A stretch of DNA of 64,000 nucleotides from Nitrospira sp. UBA2082. GTDB lineage: Bacteria; Nitrospirota; Nitrospiria; Nitrospirales; Nitrospiraceae. The notes under the pieces were generated by a model. It saw only the letters and a program-made list of their open reading frames with translations, did no database searches and had not been told where the DNA came from. The stretch is taken from assembly GCA_002331335.1 (NCBI GenBank), contig DCZO01000035.1:1-64000 (forward strand). The letters run 5' to 3'. The position numbers and the translations under genes are program-made. Below are positions 9,339 through 18,219 of the stretch, piece by piece; position 1 is the first letter of the stretch; each line of letters opens with the position of its first letter.

Positions 9339-10514
9339 TTATTGAGCAGCGGGGGAAACAGATTCGGTACGTGATGCACTGGCTGGAACCCAGGGGACTG
9401 CCTTCACCGGAGCACCGGGACCGATCTTCATCACTCCGTTCACCACGACGCGATCACCGGCATTCAGGCCTCTATCGATGAGCCACTGGTCCCCTTTCCA
9501 ATCGGATGCCGCCACGTCTCGAATTTCAACCTGCTCGTCCCGATTCACTACAAAGACAAAGGGGCCTTGGGGGCCTTGCAACACGGCTCGTTGAGGGATG
9601 AGCACCGCGTCTGTTTTGGTATCACCCGTGAATCGGACCTTCACAAATTGGCCAGGCAGTAGGGTGCGCTTCGGATTGGGAAAGGTCATTCTTGTTTGAC
9701 GCGAGCCGGTTTCCGTTCTCAGACCGGGCTCCAACAGATCCAGCACGCCTTCGTGGGGATACACAGTGCCGTCCATCAAGGTCAGGACACCGCGCAACTT
9801 ATAGATGCCGGGATGCTGAATGCGTTTGGCTTCGATGTCCCGGCGGCGTTTGAGGATAAACGTCTCCGGTACGCTGACGACCACGTACATCGGCTCAACC
9901 TGATGGATCACGGTCAAGAGATCCGTTTGTGCCGAGACCAGCCGGCCTTCGTAATATCGGCTCCGTTCGATCAGCCCATTGATCGGCGCCGTAATCAATG
10001 TATTGTCGAGATCGAACTGTGCCTTGATCAACTCGGCCTGCGCCGCCTGGAGAAGCGCCCGCGCGGCAAGATCCTGGGCGACTGCATCGTCGACGTCTTT
10101 CTGGCTGACCGCCTGTTCCACGAGCAGTGGCTTCACCCGGGCCAAGTCCTGCTTGGCTTGGACCAGCCTGGCCTCCGCCTGCGCGATTTTGGCCTGTGCA
10201 CCCGCTGCTGCCGCCTGAAATGGGATTGGATCGATCTGGTAGAGAGGCTCACCTTTCTTGATATCGCGGCCTTCCCGATACAGGACCGCTTTGAGAATCC
10301 CGGTCACCTGCGGTCGGATTTCGACAGGCCGCGACGCCTCCGCCTGGCCAATGAATTCGGGCTCATCCGGCACCGCCTGCGTAGCGACGGTCACCACCTC
10401 GACTTGCGGCACCGGCTGCGCCGGCATGGATCCGGCTTCCTGCTTGCAACCGACGGCGAGGGCCAGGAAGACGCCTGCGAGTGGAGCCATGATATAGAGG
10501 GATTGCTTCATCAT
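9339..10514 (-). CDS. RND efflux periplasmic adaptor (AcrA family)
   Basis: A 391-residue membrane-fusion protein. The signal peptide ends in ALAVGC, a lipobox, predicting an inner-membrane lipoprotein. Lipoyl-like halves (VEIRPQVTGILKAVLYREGRDIKKGEPLYQ and the later VIAPI-type strand) flank a coiled-coil hairpin rich in Ala, Gln and Lys (about residues 100-160), followed by beta-barrel and membrane-proximal domains. It links the pump to the outer-membrane channel. First gene of the efflux operon; the 150 bases before it must contain the operon promoter, but no regulator gene lies beside it. Confidence 0.94.
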   Translation of the reverse strand: MMKQSLYIMAPLAGVFLALAVGCKQEAGSMPAQPVPQVEVVTVATQAVPDEPEFIGQAEASRPVEIRPQVTGILKAVLYREGRDIKKGEPLYQIDPIPFQAAAAGAQAKIAQAEARLVQAKQDLARVKPLLVEQAVSQKDVDDAVAQDLAARALLQAAQAELIKAQFDLDNTLITAPINGLIERSRYYEGRLVSAQTDLLTVIHQVEPMYVVVSVPETFILKRRRDIEAKRIQHPGIYKLRGVLTLMDGTVYPHEGVLDLLEPGLRTETGSRQTRMTFPNPKRTLLPGQFVKVRFTGDTKTDAVLIPQRAVLQGPQGPFVFVVNRDEQVEIRDVAASDWKGDQWLIDRGLNAGDRVVVNGVMKIGPGAPVKAVPWVPASASRTESVSPAAQ

Positions 10515-10663
10515 ATGTGTTCGCCGTTTACGTCAAGAGAGTGAATGAGTAGTGTACATCGATGTACTTCCCATTCTCCACTATGGAACCCTGTCGCACG
10601 ATCATCGCCCGGCCATTCGAACAGAGGCCATGCAATTCCGGAAATCCCTGCGGCGCCGTCGCG

Positions 10664-10984
10664 TCACGAACACCGCCGCTCGTCGCGATCAATCTCCGCA
10701 GCTCCTCCGCGTTCCCCTGTAATCTCCTCCACGATGCACCGGGTCAAGCAGCCGGTGGCCCAAAGCCTCGCGCCCTGCCGCCATAGCCTGCCCAGCAGCG
10801 CCTTTCCAGTGGCATCGATGAATGTCACACCGGACAAATCAATACCGGCATTCTTCTGTTGACTCTCTGTCAACTTGCACCAATAGCTGTTGAGCTCCTC
10901 CACCCATAGGCCCGCCAGACGTCCCTCAAGGATGAGTGAGATCGAATCTTTTCCGGTACCGCGCTCTCCGGTGATCTTCAGCAA
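10664..10984 (-). CDS. STAS-domain (anti-anti-sigma-like) protein
   Basis: A 106-residue protein. LILEGRLAGLWVEEL followed by IDLSGVTFIDATGKALL is the typical beta-strand and phosphoacceptor region of a STAS domain, though the residue at the usual phosphorylated Ser/Thr is within FIDATG. Such proteins bind partner proteins or nucleotides, often to regulate sigma factors or transport. The start appears to be TTG at 10984, preceded by GGGAGCAGGA. It stands alone between the efflux operon and the methyltransferase gene; no anti-sigma kinase is adjacent. The C-terminus (after about residue 85) is less typical and may be a tail. Confidence 0.72.
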   Translation of the reverse strand: MLKITGERGTGKDSISLILEGRLAGLWVEELNSYWCKLTESQQKNAGIDLSGVTFIDATGKALLGRLWRQGARLWATGCLTRCIVEEITGERGGAAEIDRDERRCS

Positions 10985-11087
10985 TTCCTGCTCCCTTCCT
11001 CCCGCGCATGCCCCCTACCGACGATGTCCGTCCCCCACGGTCATCCACCCGATGGCCGTTGGCCATCTTCCCTGATGTGAGTCGCTG

Positions 11088-11819
11088 TCATCGGGGCTGG
11101 CGTTGCCGTCTCCGAAGAATCGCGTAGAAGGCCGGCACCTGCACAACTTCCCCTGTCGGAAGTGTGTGGACCGTCCGAATATGACTCGGGCCGGTTCTGA
11201 GAAGCGTAAACCGATCCGATGGAAACAATGATTCCAAGTTATTTTCATGCAGCATGCCCGGCGTAATCTGATGCTGAAACACCCGCGCAAGGCCAGGAGG
11301 CGGTCCATACTGCTCGATCAGCCGGGCAAAGAAAGGCTCCGCCTTCGACGACAATTCGACAAGATACAAGACGCCCCTTGCACCAAGCAGACGCTCAATA
11401 CTCTGTATCGCCGTCGCATGATCCGACGGAGACAATTGATGCAACACCGCCCGCATATACACATTGGCATCGCCTATTTCCTCATGAAGCGCGCCGGCAT
11501 CATGCGGACTCAGGACATCGAGCACCCGATACGAAGCATTGAGGGCCGCGTTCTTCGTTCGAGCAATCTCAACGGCGGCGGGCGCAATTTCAGTGCCGAT
11601 CACCCTGGCGAAATGATTTGCCAGATAACTCGTTTGCGTTCCGTTACCACACCCGAGATCGATGAGCGGAAGCTGTGGGTCGGTATAGTCCTGAAATAGC
11701 GCCAAATCCTGTTCAGCCGCATGAGCAGGATCGGCATCCCAAAAGACTTCGCCGGGAGCACCGCTCAGCGAACCCCAAAATCCCTCCCATGATGTCAAAT
11801 AACGATTCGCTGACGTCAT
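11088..11819 (-). CDS. Class I SAM-dependent methyltransferase
   Basis: A 243-residue methyltransferase. Motif I is LIDLGCGNGTQTSYLA, followed by an acidic residue after IGTEI that would hold the ribose of S-adenosylmethionine. The target is unknown. I prefer ATG 11819 because AAGGAGG lies eight bases upstream; an alternative start at 11843 has no such site. It lies 96 bases downstream of the zinc-ribbon gene on the same strand and may share its sigma-54 promoter. The last residues are very basic (RRRQRQPR). Confidence 0.83.
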   Translation of the reverse strand: MTSANRYLTSWEGFWGSLSGAPGEVFWDADPAHAAEQDLALFQDYTDPQLPLIDLGCGNGTQTSYLANHFARVIGTEIAPAAVEIARTKNAALNASYRVLDVLSPHDAGALHEEIGDANVYMRAVLHQLSPSDHATAIQSIERLLGARGVLYLVELSSKAEPFFARLIEQYGPPPGLARVFQHQITPGMLHENNLESLFPSDRFTLLRTGPSHIRTVHTLPTGEVVQVPAFYAILRRRQRQPR

Positions 11820-11915
11820 CTCGGCATCCTCCTTCGCCGGCAACCATCATCAGAAACGGTCGCCGGCGCGCGACTCGTATGTCTCAGCTATGGCGCATCA
11901 ATTTCACTGCTCTGC

Positions 11916-12170
11916 TCACATCCGCGCCAAATTCTTTTCCAACTGTAGCCGGCGGTTCTGCAAAATGACCGGGTCGATCACCTCACCACACTGCACGCAA
12001 CGCTGCGTCAGACAATCAAGTTGACCGGCATCACCCGTAAAGTCGAAGGACGATTCGACAATCATCAGACCTCTGCACCGCCAGCACCGCACCTGATCTG
12101 CAGACGGCCCTGCCGCTGCAGGGCGCTCTTTCTTCGGATCCTTCCCGGAAAATATTACTGCCCTAGCCAT
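11916..12170 (-). CDS. Small zinc-ribbon protein
   Basis: An 84-residue protein with C29-x2-C32 and C58-x2-C61 (plus C53), the knuckle pair of a zinc ribbon, and a charged C-terminal helix. I do not recognise a named family. The ATG at 12170 has AGGGAGG seven bases upstream, which decides the start over longer in-frame options reaching 12350. A near-consensus sigma-54 promoter lies about 40 bases upstream of the ATG, and TGCCGA repeats lie further up, next to the gene for a sigma-54 activator. This makes it the likely primary target of that activator. Its function is unknown. Confidence 0.75.
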   Translation of the reverse strand: MARAVIFSGKDPKKERPAAAGPSADQVRCWRCRGLMIVESSFDFTGDAGQLDCLTQRCVQCGEVIDPVILQNRRLQLEKNLARM

Positions 12171-12209
12171 GGTCAGCCTCCCTTCCACCACTGCCTGTAG
12201 ATCCAACTC

Positions 12210-12225
12210 AGCAACACGCGTTCCA
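12210..12225 (-). promoter_or_regulatory. Sigma-54 (-24/-12) promoter
   Basis: On the minus strand this reads TGGAACGCGTGTTGCT, against the sigma-54 consensus TGGCACG-N4-TTGCW: the GG and GC are exactly ten bases apart and only one core base differs. It points to the zinc-ribbon gene, whose ATG is at 12170. An enhancer-binding protein gene begins just upstream. Confidence 0.72.
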
Positions 12226-12344
12226 GCAAGTTCACACGCGGCAGAGACAACCGAAGCTATTGAAACTCCTGGAGATTGAGTGTTTATACCGGGGGGTCTT
12301 CGTGGGAAGAAACGCGAGGCGCCGACGATGATCTGCCGAGGTGA

Positions 12345-12389
12345 CGGCACAGTGCCGAATGGTCGGCACGCCGGGATACAGAGTGCCGA
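12345..12389. promoter_or_regulatory. TGCCGA inverted repeats, putative activator-binding sites
   Basis: CGGCAC and GTGCCG form a palindrome with one central base at 12345-12357; GTGCCGA (12352-12358) also pairs with TCGGCAC (12363-12369) across four bases; a further GTGCCGA lies at 12383-12389. They are about 130-170 bases upstream of the sigma-54 promoter, the normal distance for an enhancer site. Confidence 0.55.
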
Positions 12390-12406
12390 TCAGGGAGCAT
12401 CGCTCA

Positions 12407-12418
12407 GCAAGCGCTTGC
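12407..12418. promoter_or_regulatory. 12-bp perfect palindrome
   Basis: GCAAGCGCTTGC is self-complementary and lies 33 bases beyond the stop of the sigma-54 activator gene. It may belong to the activator-binding array or be a weak end-of-gene hairpin; no T-run follows it on the minus strand beyond a short TTTT before it. Confidence 0.3.
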
Positions 12419-12450
12419 AAAACGTGCGCTCTACGAGGGGGCGCGCTGGG

Positions 12451-13989
12451 CTAGGAAGGACGGGAGATACCGAGCTTCTGCATTTTGGACTGAAGAGTCG
12501 TCCGTTTCATGCCCAGCCGAGCAGCAGCACCGGCAGGGCCTCCGATGACCCATTTGGCAGCCTCAAGAGCACGCCTGATGTGGTCCCGCTCAGCATCTTC
12601 CAAGCTGGTGACAGACGGGACGACCGTGGGTCCCGCTATTGCCAGTTCCGCGAGCGGCACATGGAGATCGGTGCCTCGAGAGAGAATCACGGCTCGTTCG
12701 ATCAGGTTTTCCAGCTCCCGGATGTTGCCGGGCCAATGGTAGGCCGAAAGCGCGGCCATCACCCCGGCGGGGATCGTCTCCACTCGTTTGTCCATCCGGC
12801 GGGCCAATTTCTGCGCAAAGTAGCGGACCAGCAGCGGAATGTCCTCCCGTCGGTCACGCAGGGGAGGGATGGTCACCGGAAAGACGTTGAGGCGGTAAAA
12901 GAGATCGCTCCGAAACTGTTTCTCAGCGACCATACCCAATAGGTCGCGATTCGTCGCCGCCACAAGCCGGACGTTGACTTTGGTTGTCCTGGTGCTGCCG
13001 AGACGTTCGAATTCCTGCTCTTGCAAGACTCGCAGCAGCTTGGATTGCAGGTCGAGCGGGATGTCCCCGACTTCGTCGAGAAACAGGGTGCCGCCATCGG
13101 CAAGTTCGAAACGTCCGATCTTTTGTGCAATGGCTCCGGTGAACGCGCCCCGCTCATGGCCGAACAACTCGCTCTCCAGGAGACCGGACGGAATTGCCGC
13201 GCAGTTCAACTTCACGAACGTTCGTTCCTGCCGCCCGCTCAGGTTGTGAATGGCGCGGGCGATGAGCTCTTTGCCTGTCCCGGTCTCTCCCAGGATGAGC
13301 ACGGTTGAGTCGGTCGGCGCGACGATCTCGACCTGCTTCAACACCCGTTTCAGCGCGGGACTCTCACCGATGATTTCTTCAAAGTTGTAGTCGAGACGAA
13401 TCTCGTCCTCGAGGTAGAGCTTCTCCTTGGCCAGTTTGTCCTTGAGCTCGGCGATCTGCTGGAATGCCAGCGCATTCTCCACAGCGACGGCCACTTGTTT
13501 GGCAACCAGCTGCAGAAACTCCAGATCTGTTTCGCTATAGGCCTCCTTCTGCAAGCTCAAGAATCCCATGGCGCCCAACCGGCGGCCCGCCGTGGTCAAG
13601 GGAACGAAGCAAAACGAGTTCGCTCCATCTTCCATCATGCAGCCGATCACCTTCGGCCATCGACGTTCTTGTGTCACATTGGGCACGAGGAGAGCCTGCT
13701 GCGTTTGCCACACAACCCCGGCAGGGCTTTCATCCACCGGTCCCTCGTGACCACCGACAAGGTCCGCCGGTACGTTCGCCTGGATGGTGTGCAACCGCAT
13801 GGTATTCCTGACAGGATCGTGCAAGGACAGGGCGACAAAATTGACTTGCACGACGCGGGGAAGATGCTGAGCAAGGTCACGGCACAGTGCATCGAGATCC
13901 CGCTGCGCAGCAATTGCCTGCGCCACTTCCAAGAGGCCTTGATACCGCTCCGCAAGACTTTCACAGGGAGAGGTGGATGGCCGATTCAT
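12451..13989 (-). CDS. GAF-type sigma-54-dependent transcriptional activator
   Basis: A 512-residue enhancer-binding protein. A GAF sensor domain spans about residues 20-172, the AAA+ domain about 203-435 with Walker A GETGTGKE (234-241) and the sigma-54 contact loop GAFTGA (281-286), and a Fis-type helix-turn-helix ends the protein (GGPAGAAARLGMKRTTLQSK). It would activate sigma-54 promoters by remodelling RNA polymerase, with the GAF domain sensing a small ligand or redox signal. The likely target promoter lies just downstream at 12210-12225. The layout resembles FhlA- and NorR-type activators, but no metal or NO-binding residue set can be assigned. Confidence 0.93.
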   Translation of the reverse strand: MNRPSTSPCESLAERYQGLLEVAQAIAAQRDLDALCRDLAQHLPRVVQVNFVALSLHDPVRNTMRLHTIQANVPADLVGGHEGPVDESPAGVVWQTQQALLVPNVTQERRWPKVIGCMMEDGANSFCFVPLTTAGRRLGAMGFLSLQKEAYSETDLEFLQLVAKQVAVAVENALAFQQIAELKDKLAKEKLYLEDEIRLDYNFEEIIGESPALKRVLKQVEIVAPTDSTVLILGETGTGKELIARAIHNLSGRQERTFVKLNCAAIPSGLLESELFGHERGAFTGAIAQKIGRFELADGGTLFLDEVGDIPLDLQSKLLRVLQEQEFERLGSTRTTKVNVRLVAATNRDLLGMVAEKQFRSDLFYRLNVFPVTIPPLRDRREDIPLLVRYFAQKLARRMDKRVETIPAGVMAALSAYHWPGNIRELENLIERAVILSRGTDLHVPLAELAIAGPTVVPSVTSLEDAERDHIRRALEAAKWVIGGPAGAAARLGMKRTTLQSKMQKLGISRPS

Positions 13990-14070
13990 AGTCGTGCAGT
14001 ATGGCGCATCGATCCACGACGGCTCAAGAGGCGGTTGGCCGAACGGCTACGGGACGAATCACTCTGCCCG

Positions 14071-14307
14071 TCAAAGCGTCTTGTGCGTCCCGTCGCAGAA
14101 GGGCGGAGTCTTGGTATGCTTGCACTGGCACAACGCCACTTCTTTTGTTTCTGTCAGCGTGAACTCAAGCGGCTCGATGCCGGTTCCTTCATGAGATCCG
14201 TCACAAAAGGGCTGATCCCTTGATCGTCCACACGCACACCAGTAGTACGTTCCTGCTTCCAAGGTGATGACTGATGGCTCCTTTGCTGCAATGCGTGGTT
14301 GTCCCAT
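14071..14307 (-). CDS. Double CDGSH iron-sulfur protein
   Basis: A 78-residue protein with two CDGSH cores: C24-A-C26 with CDGSH at 35-39, and C60-Q-C62 with CDGTH at 71-75. Each CxC-x8-C-x3-H set can bind one [2Fe-2S] cluster through three Cys and one His. Family members act in redox or cluster transfer in the cytoplasm. AGGGAGG precedes, and its spacing favours ATG 14307 (seven bases) over the ATG six bases earlier. It is divergent from the antiporter gene, with 269 bases between them. Confidence 0.9.
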   Translation of the reverse strand: MGQPRIAAKEPSVITLEAGTYYWCACGRSRDQPFCDGSHEGTGIEPLEFTLTETKEVALCQCKHTKTPPFCDGTHKTL

Positions 14308-14576
14308 GACCATTCCTCCCTCTGGATGATTGAGATCGTGGTGCGCGGCTGAGTATATCCTTTCATCACGAACTTCGCACGTTCTCTTCCACGGCCGCCT
14401 TTCATCGCGTTGTTCCCTAAATCTGGTCTGACTCTGGCCTAGGTGACACGCAATGGGACCGTTAATAAGTTGGCAGCACTGTCCCTCTAATCTGTGGTAT
14501 TTACGTCGCTCCGGCTTGTGACAATCGGCCATAGCATGGGTGATTTCAGAATAGAGTTCGCTGAAGAGGGGATCCT

Positions 14577-16274
14577 GTGCAGCCTGATCCCGTATTCTTT
14601 CAAGATCTTGCCATCGTATTCCTTGCGGCTGTCTTAGGCGGCGTACTCGCTCGACTAGCCGGGCAGCCGTTGATTCTTGGCTACGTGCTGGGCGGGATTG
14701 CCATCGGTCCATTTACCCCGGGACCTACCATCTCGGAATCTCATACATTCGAGCTCTTTGCGGAAATCGGCGTCATTCTCCTGATGTTTTCGATCGGACT
14801 TGAGTTTTCCGTGAAGGACCTGATGCGCGTCAAATGGGTCGCTCTCGCCGGTGGACCGCTGGGGATTCTCATGGCCATCGGATTGGCCGTCGTGACGGGA
14901 AACCTGATCGGATGGCCTATGACTCAAAGCATCGTGATCGGAGCAGTCATTTCCATCGCGAGTACCATGGTACTCGCCCGTATGCTCTATGATCGGGGCG
15001 AACTTCGTTCAAAGCATGGACGGGTGATGATCGGCATCGCTCTGGTCGAAGACGTCGCAGTCGTAGCAATGACCGTGCTCATGCCGGCTCTCGGGGAGCT
15101 CGACTCGGGACGATTGCTCGTGATCGGTCAAGCTTTGGCAAAAGCCCTGTTGATTCTCGTGCCGGTGGGATACCTGGGCGCCAAAGTCATCCCGCCGATC
15201 ATGACACACGTCGCCAGGACGCAAAACCATGAACTGTTCTTACTCGTCACCCTGGCCATCAGTCTTGGGACCGCCGCTGTCACGCAGCTGATCGGACTCT
15301 CCTTTGCTTTGGGGGCCTTCCTGGCCGGCCTCATTATCAGCGCATCCGAGTACGGGCACGAAACCTTGGCCCGGCTGCTCTCGCTCCGTGACGCGTTTGT
15401 CGCACTCTTCTTCGTGACCATCGGCATTCTGATCGACCCTCGCGTGATCATTGATAATCTTTCTCTCCTTGCCACAATGATCGGCTTGATCGTAGCCGGG
15501 ATGTTCATGATTTGGACGACCGTCGTGCGGCTGTTCGGCTACTCTTGGACCACGGCCTTCCTGGTGGGGATCGGCCTCACTCAAATCGGTGAGTTTTCGT
15601 TTGTCCTCGTGCAGGTCGCCAAAGCGGAAGGCCACATCGGCAGCGAAGTATACAATGCGACGCTTGCCGCTTCAGTCATCACCATTGTCATGAATGCGGC
15701 TCTTGTGCGGTATGTGCCCGATTGGTTCGTCCGGCGGCGTCTCGACCATGATAAGCACGACATGGCGCCAGGGCATCCGGAAGGCGAACCGTTTCGGCAG
15801 CATGTTGTACTCTGTGGATATGGCCGCGTCGGCAGCTCGCTCGGAAGAGCGTTGGAGGCCTTCAGTCTTCCCTATGTGGTCATCGATCGAGATCCGGACA
15901 TCATTCGCCGGGCACAGAGCCGAGGGACTGTCTGTCTCTATGGCGACGCATCCCACCGTGAATTGCTTATGAAGGCGGGAGCAGCCGACGCGTCTCTGAT
16001 CATCGTAGCATTGCCTGAAATTGAGCCCGCGGTACTGACGGTGCGTCGCATCCGGGACATCAATCCGAAAATTCCGATCTTAGCCCGTACGCACGGATCG
16101 GCAGAAGCTGAACGACTCGGTGCGGTTGGAGCGACCGAGATCATTCGGCCTGAAGTTGAGGCGTCGGCGACACTCATCCGGCATACCTTGAACTGGTTCG
16201 GCGTACCGAAGGATCGCATTCTGGACTATGTGGAACAGTACCGGCAGTCTATGGAAAGGAAACGGCCAAGTTAA
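14577..16274 (+). CDS. CPA2 cation/proton antiporter with TrkA-N domain (KefB-like)
   Basis: A 565-residue inner-membrane protein. Residues 1-385 form the Na+/H+ exchanger-type transmembrane domain (about 12-13 helices). Residues about 408-530 form a TrkA-N (RCK) domain with the Rossmann motif VVLCGYGRVGSS. No TrkA-C domain follows. Related KefB/KefC and YbaL proteins release potassium in exchange for protons under NAD(H) or glutathione control. The start is GTG 14577 with GAGGGG upstream; there is no in-frame ATG before the first helix. It is monocistronic and divergent from the CDGSH gene. Confidence 0.92.
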   Translation: MQPDPVFFQDLAIVFLAAVLGGVLARLAGQPLILGYVLGGIAIGPFTPGPTISESHTFELFAEIGVILLMFSIGLEFSVKDLMRVKWVALAGGPLGILMAIGLAVVTGNLIGWPMTQSIVIGAVISIASTMVLARMLYDRGELRSKHGRVMIGIALVEDVAVVAMTVLMPALGELDSGRLLVIGQALAKALLILVPVGYLGAKVIPPIMTHVARTQNHELFLLVTLAISLGTAAVTQLIGLSFALGAFLAGLIISASEYGHETLARLLSLRDAFVALFFVTIGILIDPRVIIDNLSLLATMIGLIVAGMFMIWTTVVRLFGYSWTTAFLVGIGLTQIGEFSFVLVQVAKAEGHIGSEVYNATLAASVITIVMNAALVRYVPDWFVRRRLDHDKHDMAPGHPEGEPFRQHVVLCGYGRVGSSLGRALEAFSLPYVVIDRDPDIIRRAQSRGTVCLYGDASHRELLMKAGAADASLIIVALPEIEPAVLTVRRIRDINPKIPILARTHGSAEAERLGAVGATEIIRPEVEASATLIRHTLNWFGVPKDRILDYVEQYRQSMERKRPS

Positions 16275-16341
16275 ACGAGCACAACACGCACGCTGGAGGA
16301 AAGAGCTGACAGACCAGCCAACGATACCCACATAGCCGGAG

Positions 16342-16788
16342 TTATAACCGCAACGCCTTGATCGGCGACAGAACCGCCGACGGATCGTTCTTCCAGATCG
16401 ATTCGTCCGCATCCACGTAGAGTTCCACTTCGTTCCCGTCCGGATCTTTGAGATACAAGCTCTGGCTGACCGTGTGGTCGCTCATGCCATCGATGGCAAT
16501 CCCCACTTGCTCCAACTCGCTCTTGGCCTGACGCAACTCATCCAACGAATCGCCAACCTTGATGCCGATGTGATAGAGCCCGCGTCGCCTCCCGGACGAT
16601 GGCCCCGGCGCGTCACCGACCTGGATCAGCAACAGCTCGTGGTGAGTACGACCCGACGTGAGCGCCGCCGCCATTCCATTGAAGATCCGTCCGACTTCCT
16701 TGAACCCCAACAGGTCGCGATAGAACCCGAGTGATCGCTCCAAATCCTTCACGTAAAACACGACATGACCGAGATAGTGGGCGTTCAT
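16342..16788 (-). CDS. VOC-family (glyoxalase-like) protein
   Basis: A 148-residue single vicinal-oxygen-chelate protein with the two beta-alpha-beta3 halves. HVVFYVKDLERSLGFYRDLLGF opens the first half, and LYLKDPDGNEVELYVD closes the second, with the usual metal-ligand His and Glu positions retained. Such proteins act on glyoxal adducts, catechols or antibiotics. ATG 16788 has AGAGGT seven bases upstream, better than the GTG at 16797. It begins five bases after the next gene upstream ends, so the two are co-transcribed. Confidence 0.85.
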   Translation of the reverse strand: MNAHYLGHVVFYVKDLERSLGFYRDLLGFKEVGRIFNGMAAALTSGRTHHELLLIQVGDAPGPSSGRRRGLYHIGIKVGDSLDELRQAKSELEQVGIAIDGMSDHTVSQSLYLKDPDGNEVELYVDADESIWKNDPSAVLSPIKALRL

Positions 16789-16793
16789 TGGAC

Positions 16794-17207
16794 TCACCTC
16801 TTGTTGGGAACAGACTGCATGAGCAATGCTCTGGCCGCCGCATGTGCCAGCACGACATCGGGGCTTCGTTGAAGCGCGTCATGATACTGCCGGCTGAATC
16901 CCTCCCCCGCTTCCGTCGGCGTCAGAAGCGTTCGGACCGATTGGAACACCGCGGCGATTTCCGCAGATGCCGAGGCCTCCTTGCTCTCGCTGAGTTCATC
17001 CAGCTTGGTCATCAATTGGGACAGCGGACGTAACCAGGCGAACCAGGGATCGTTCACCGCTAACTGCAAAAACGCTCCATTGGACGGAATACGTCCATGC
17101 ACGCGTTCATAAGACACTCGCTCATCGTCCAGCAAGGCTTTATGCAGACGAAGCAGCGCGTGAAAAACATCGTCCAGAACGACGTCTCTATTGTTCCGTT
17201 CCGGCAT
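16794..17207 (-). CDS. Conserved hypothetical protein, helical
   Basis: A 137-residue soluble protein that I cannot name. It is mostly helical, with a first helix (VFHALLRLHKALLDDERVSYERVHG) and a Trp-rich segment DPWFAWLRPLSQLMTKLDEL. There is no signal peptide or membrane segment. ATG 17207 has GAGGAA upstream and is chosen over a TTG at 17222. It sits between the DUF5069 gene and a VOC gene in a minus-strand set with redox and stress proteins. Confidence 0.7.
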   Translation of the reverse strand: MPERNNRDVVLDDVFHALLRLHKALLDDERVSYERVHGRIPSNGAFLQLAVNDPWFAWLRPLSQLMTKLDELSESKEASASAEIAAVFQSVRTLLTPTEAGEGFSRQYHDALQRSPDVVLAHAAARALLMQSVPNKR

Positions 17208-17270
17208 GATGATTCCTCGCAAGGGCCATTCTCGTGATTGACTTCTTTCCTGCGTCCGTCGGTCAAACCG

Positions 17271-17732
17271 TCACAACCGTTTCTCCTCAAGATCGTAGAC
17301 ATCGAACCACACATAGACGGGACGATGGTTGGGGACAAACTGGGGAATGTATGCTTCAAGGTACTGCTGAGCCTGGAGACTCATGTCGCTCAATTTTGTA
17401 TCGCGCATGACGTTATTCCATTTCAGCACTTCGTCGGGATCCTTAATCTTGGAATTACCCGCGATCCAGGTTGCGAGTTCTCCATCGGTTGCTCCCGTCG
17501 CAACCACGCTCTTAAATTGTTCCGGCGTGATACCGGTGAACGAAAACCATTGACCGGCCAACGAACAGGGCCAGTAATTGTACTCACCGTTCATGCCCAG
17601 CAAGAACGCTCGGCATTTATCCACGCAGCGAGCAGCAATGACATAGCCGCCCAGCTTCTCACGCGGGCTGCGCGGGTAGCCTGTTCGGAGGTCTTTCGCA
17701 AACGTCTTAACTTTTTCGAGGTTTGCTTTCAT
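17271..17732 (-). CDS. DUF5069 protein
   Basis: A 153-residue protein with the hallmark DLRTGYPRSPREKLGGYVIAARCVDKCRA near the N-terminus and a FTGITPEQFK segment in the middle, both typical of DUF5069. The family has no known function. AAAGGAGA lies upstream of ATG 17732 and fixes the start; the frame extends further up without a good site. It is downstream of a VOC gene and upstream of the helical hypothetical gene. Confidence 0.82.
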   Translation of the reverse strand: MKANLEKVKTFAKDLRTGYPRSPREKLGGYVIAARCVDKCRAFLLGMNGEYNYWPCSLAGQWFSFTGITPEQFKSVVATGATDGELATWIAGNSKIKDPDEVLKWNNVMRDTKLSDMSLQAQQYLEAYIPQFVPNHRPVYVWFDVYDLEEKRL

Positions 17733-17790
17733 GGTCTTCTCCTTTGCCTCTCGTGCGCTTTGCGGAGATATCGCAACACTCCTCTCATTG

Positions 17791-18204
17791 CTACTTGGGA
17801 GCAAACAGAATTCCCGCTTTCTGTACTTCCTGATACGGGAGAAGCCACACGAGCGATTCATCGCTCAGATCGCCCACTTGAATCCGATTGCCCCACGGAT
17901 CTCGGAAGTCGCAACGAAAGTTCGGATGGAGTTTCAGCTTGTACTTCTTCGTCAGTTTCCGACGGACTTCCTGGATCTGTTTCGCGTCACGGACCATGAG
18001 CCCAAAATGCTTCGTGCGATCCGGCTGTAATTGCTCGACTTCAAAAATCGCCATAAACTGATGCTCGCCCAGCTTGCACCAGGCAGCCCCTTCGCCACCT
18101 CGCAACATCTTCAGGCCAAAGACATCGGAATAAAACTTCACGGCCTTCTTGGCATCGGTGACTTCGATCACCACGTGGTTGCAGCCGTACACTTGAACCG
18201 CCAT
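17791..18204 (-). CDS. VOC-family protein
   Basis: A 137-residue VOC protein, distinct from the one at 16342. It begins VYGCNHVVIEVTDAKKAVKFYSDVFGLKML and has a later FGLMVRD segment and FRDPWGNRIQVGDL, the second metal half-site. Its reaction is unknown. CAGGAGG lies five bases before ATG 18204. The DsbA-like gene ends 15 bases upstream, so the two are likely co-transcribed. Confidence 0.85.
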   Translation of the reverse strand: MAVQVYGCNHVVIEVTDAKKAVKFYSDVFGLKMLRGGEGAAWCKLGEHQFMAIFEVEQLQPDRTKHFGLMVRDAKQIQEVRRKLTKKYKLKLHPNFRCDFRDPWGNRIQVGDLSDESLVWLLPYQEVQKAGILFAPK

Positions 18205-18219
18205 GAGCACCTCCTGCCT

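Noticed and set aside
12407..12418. GCAAGCGCTTGC as an intrinsic terminator of the sigma-54 activator
   Set aside because: The stem has no loop and no T-run after it in the direction of transcription.
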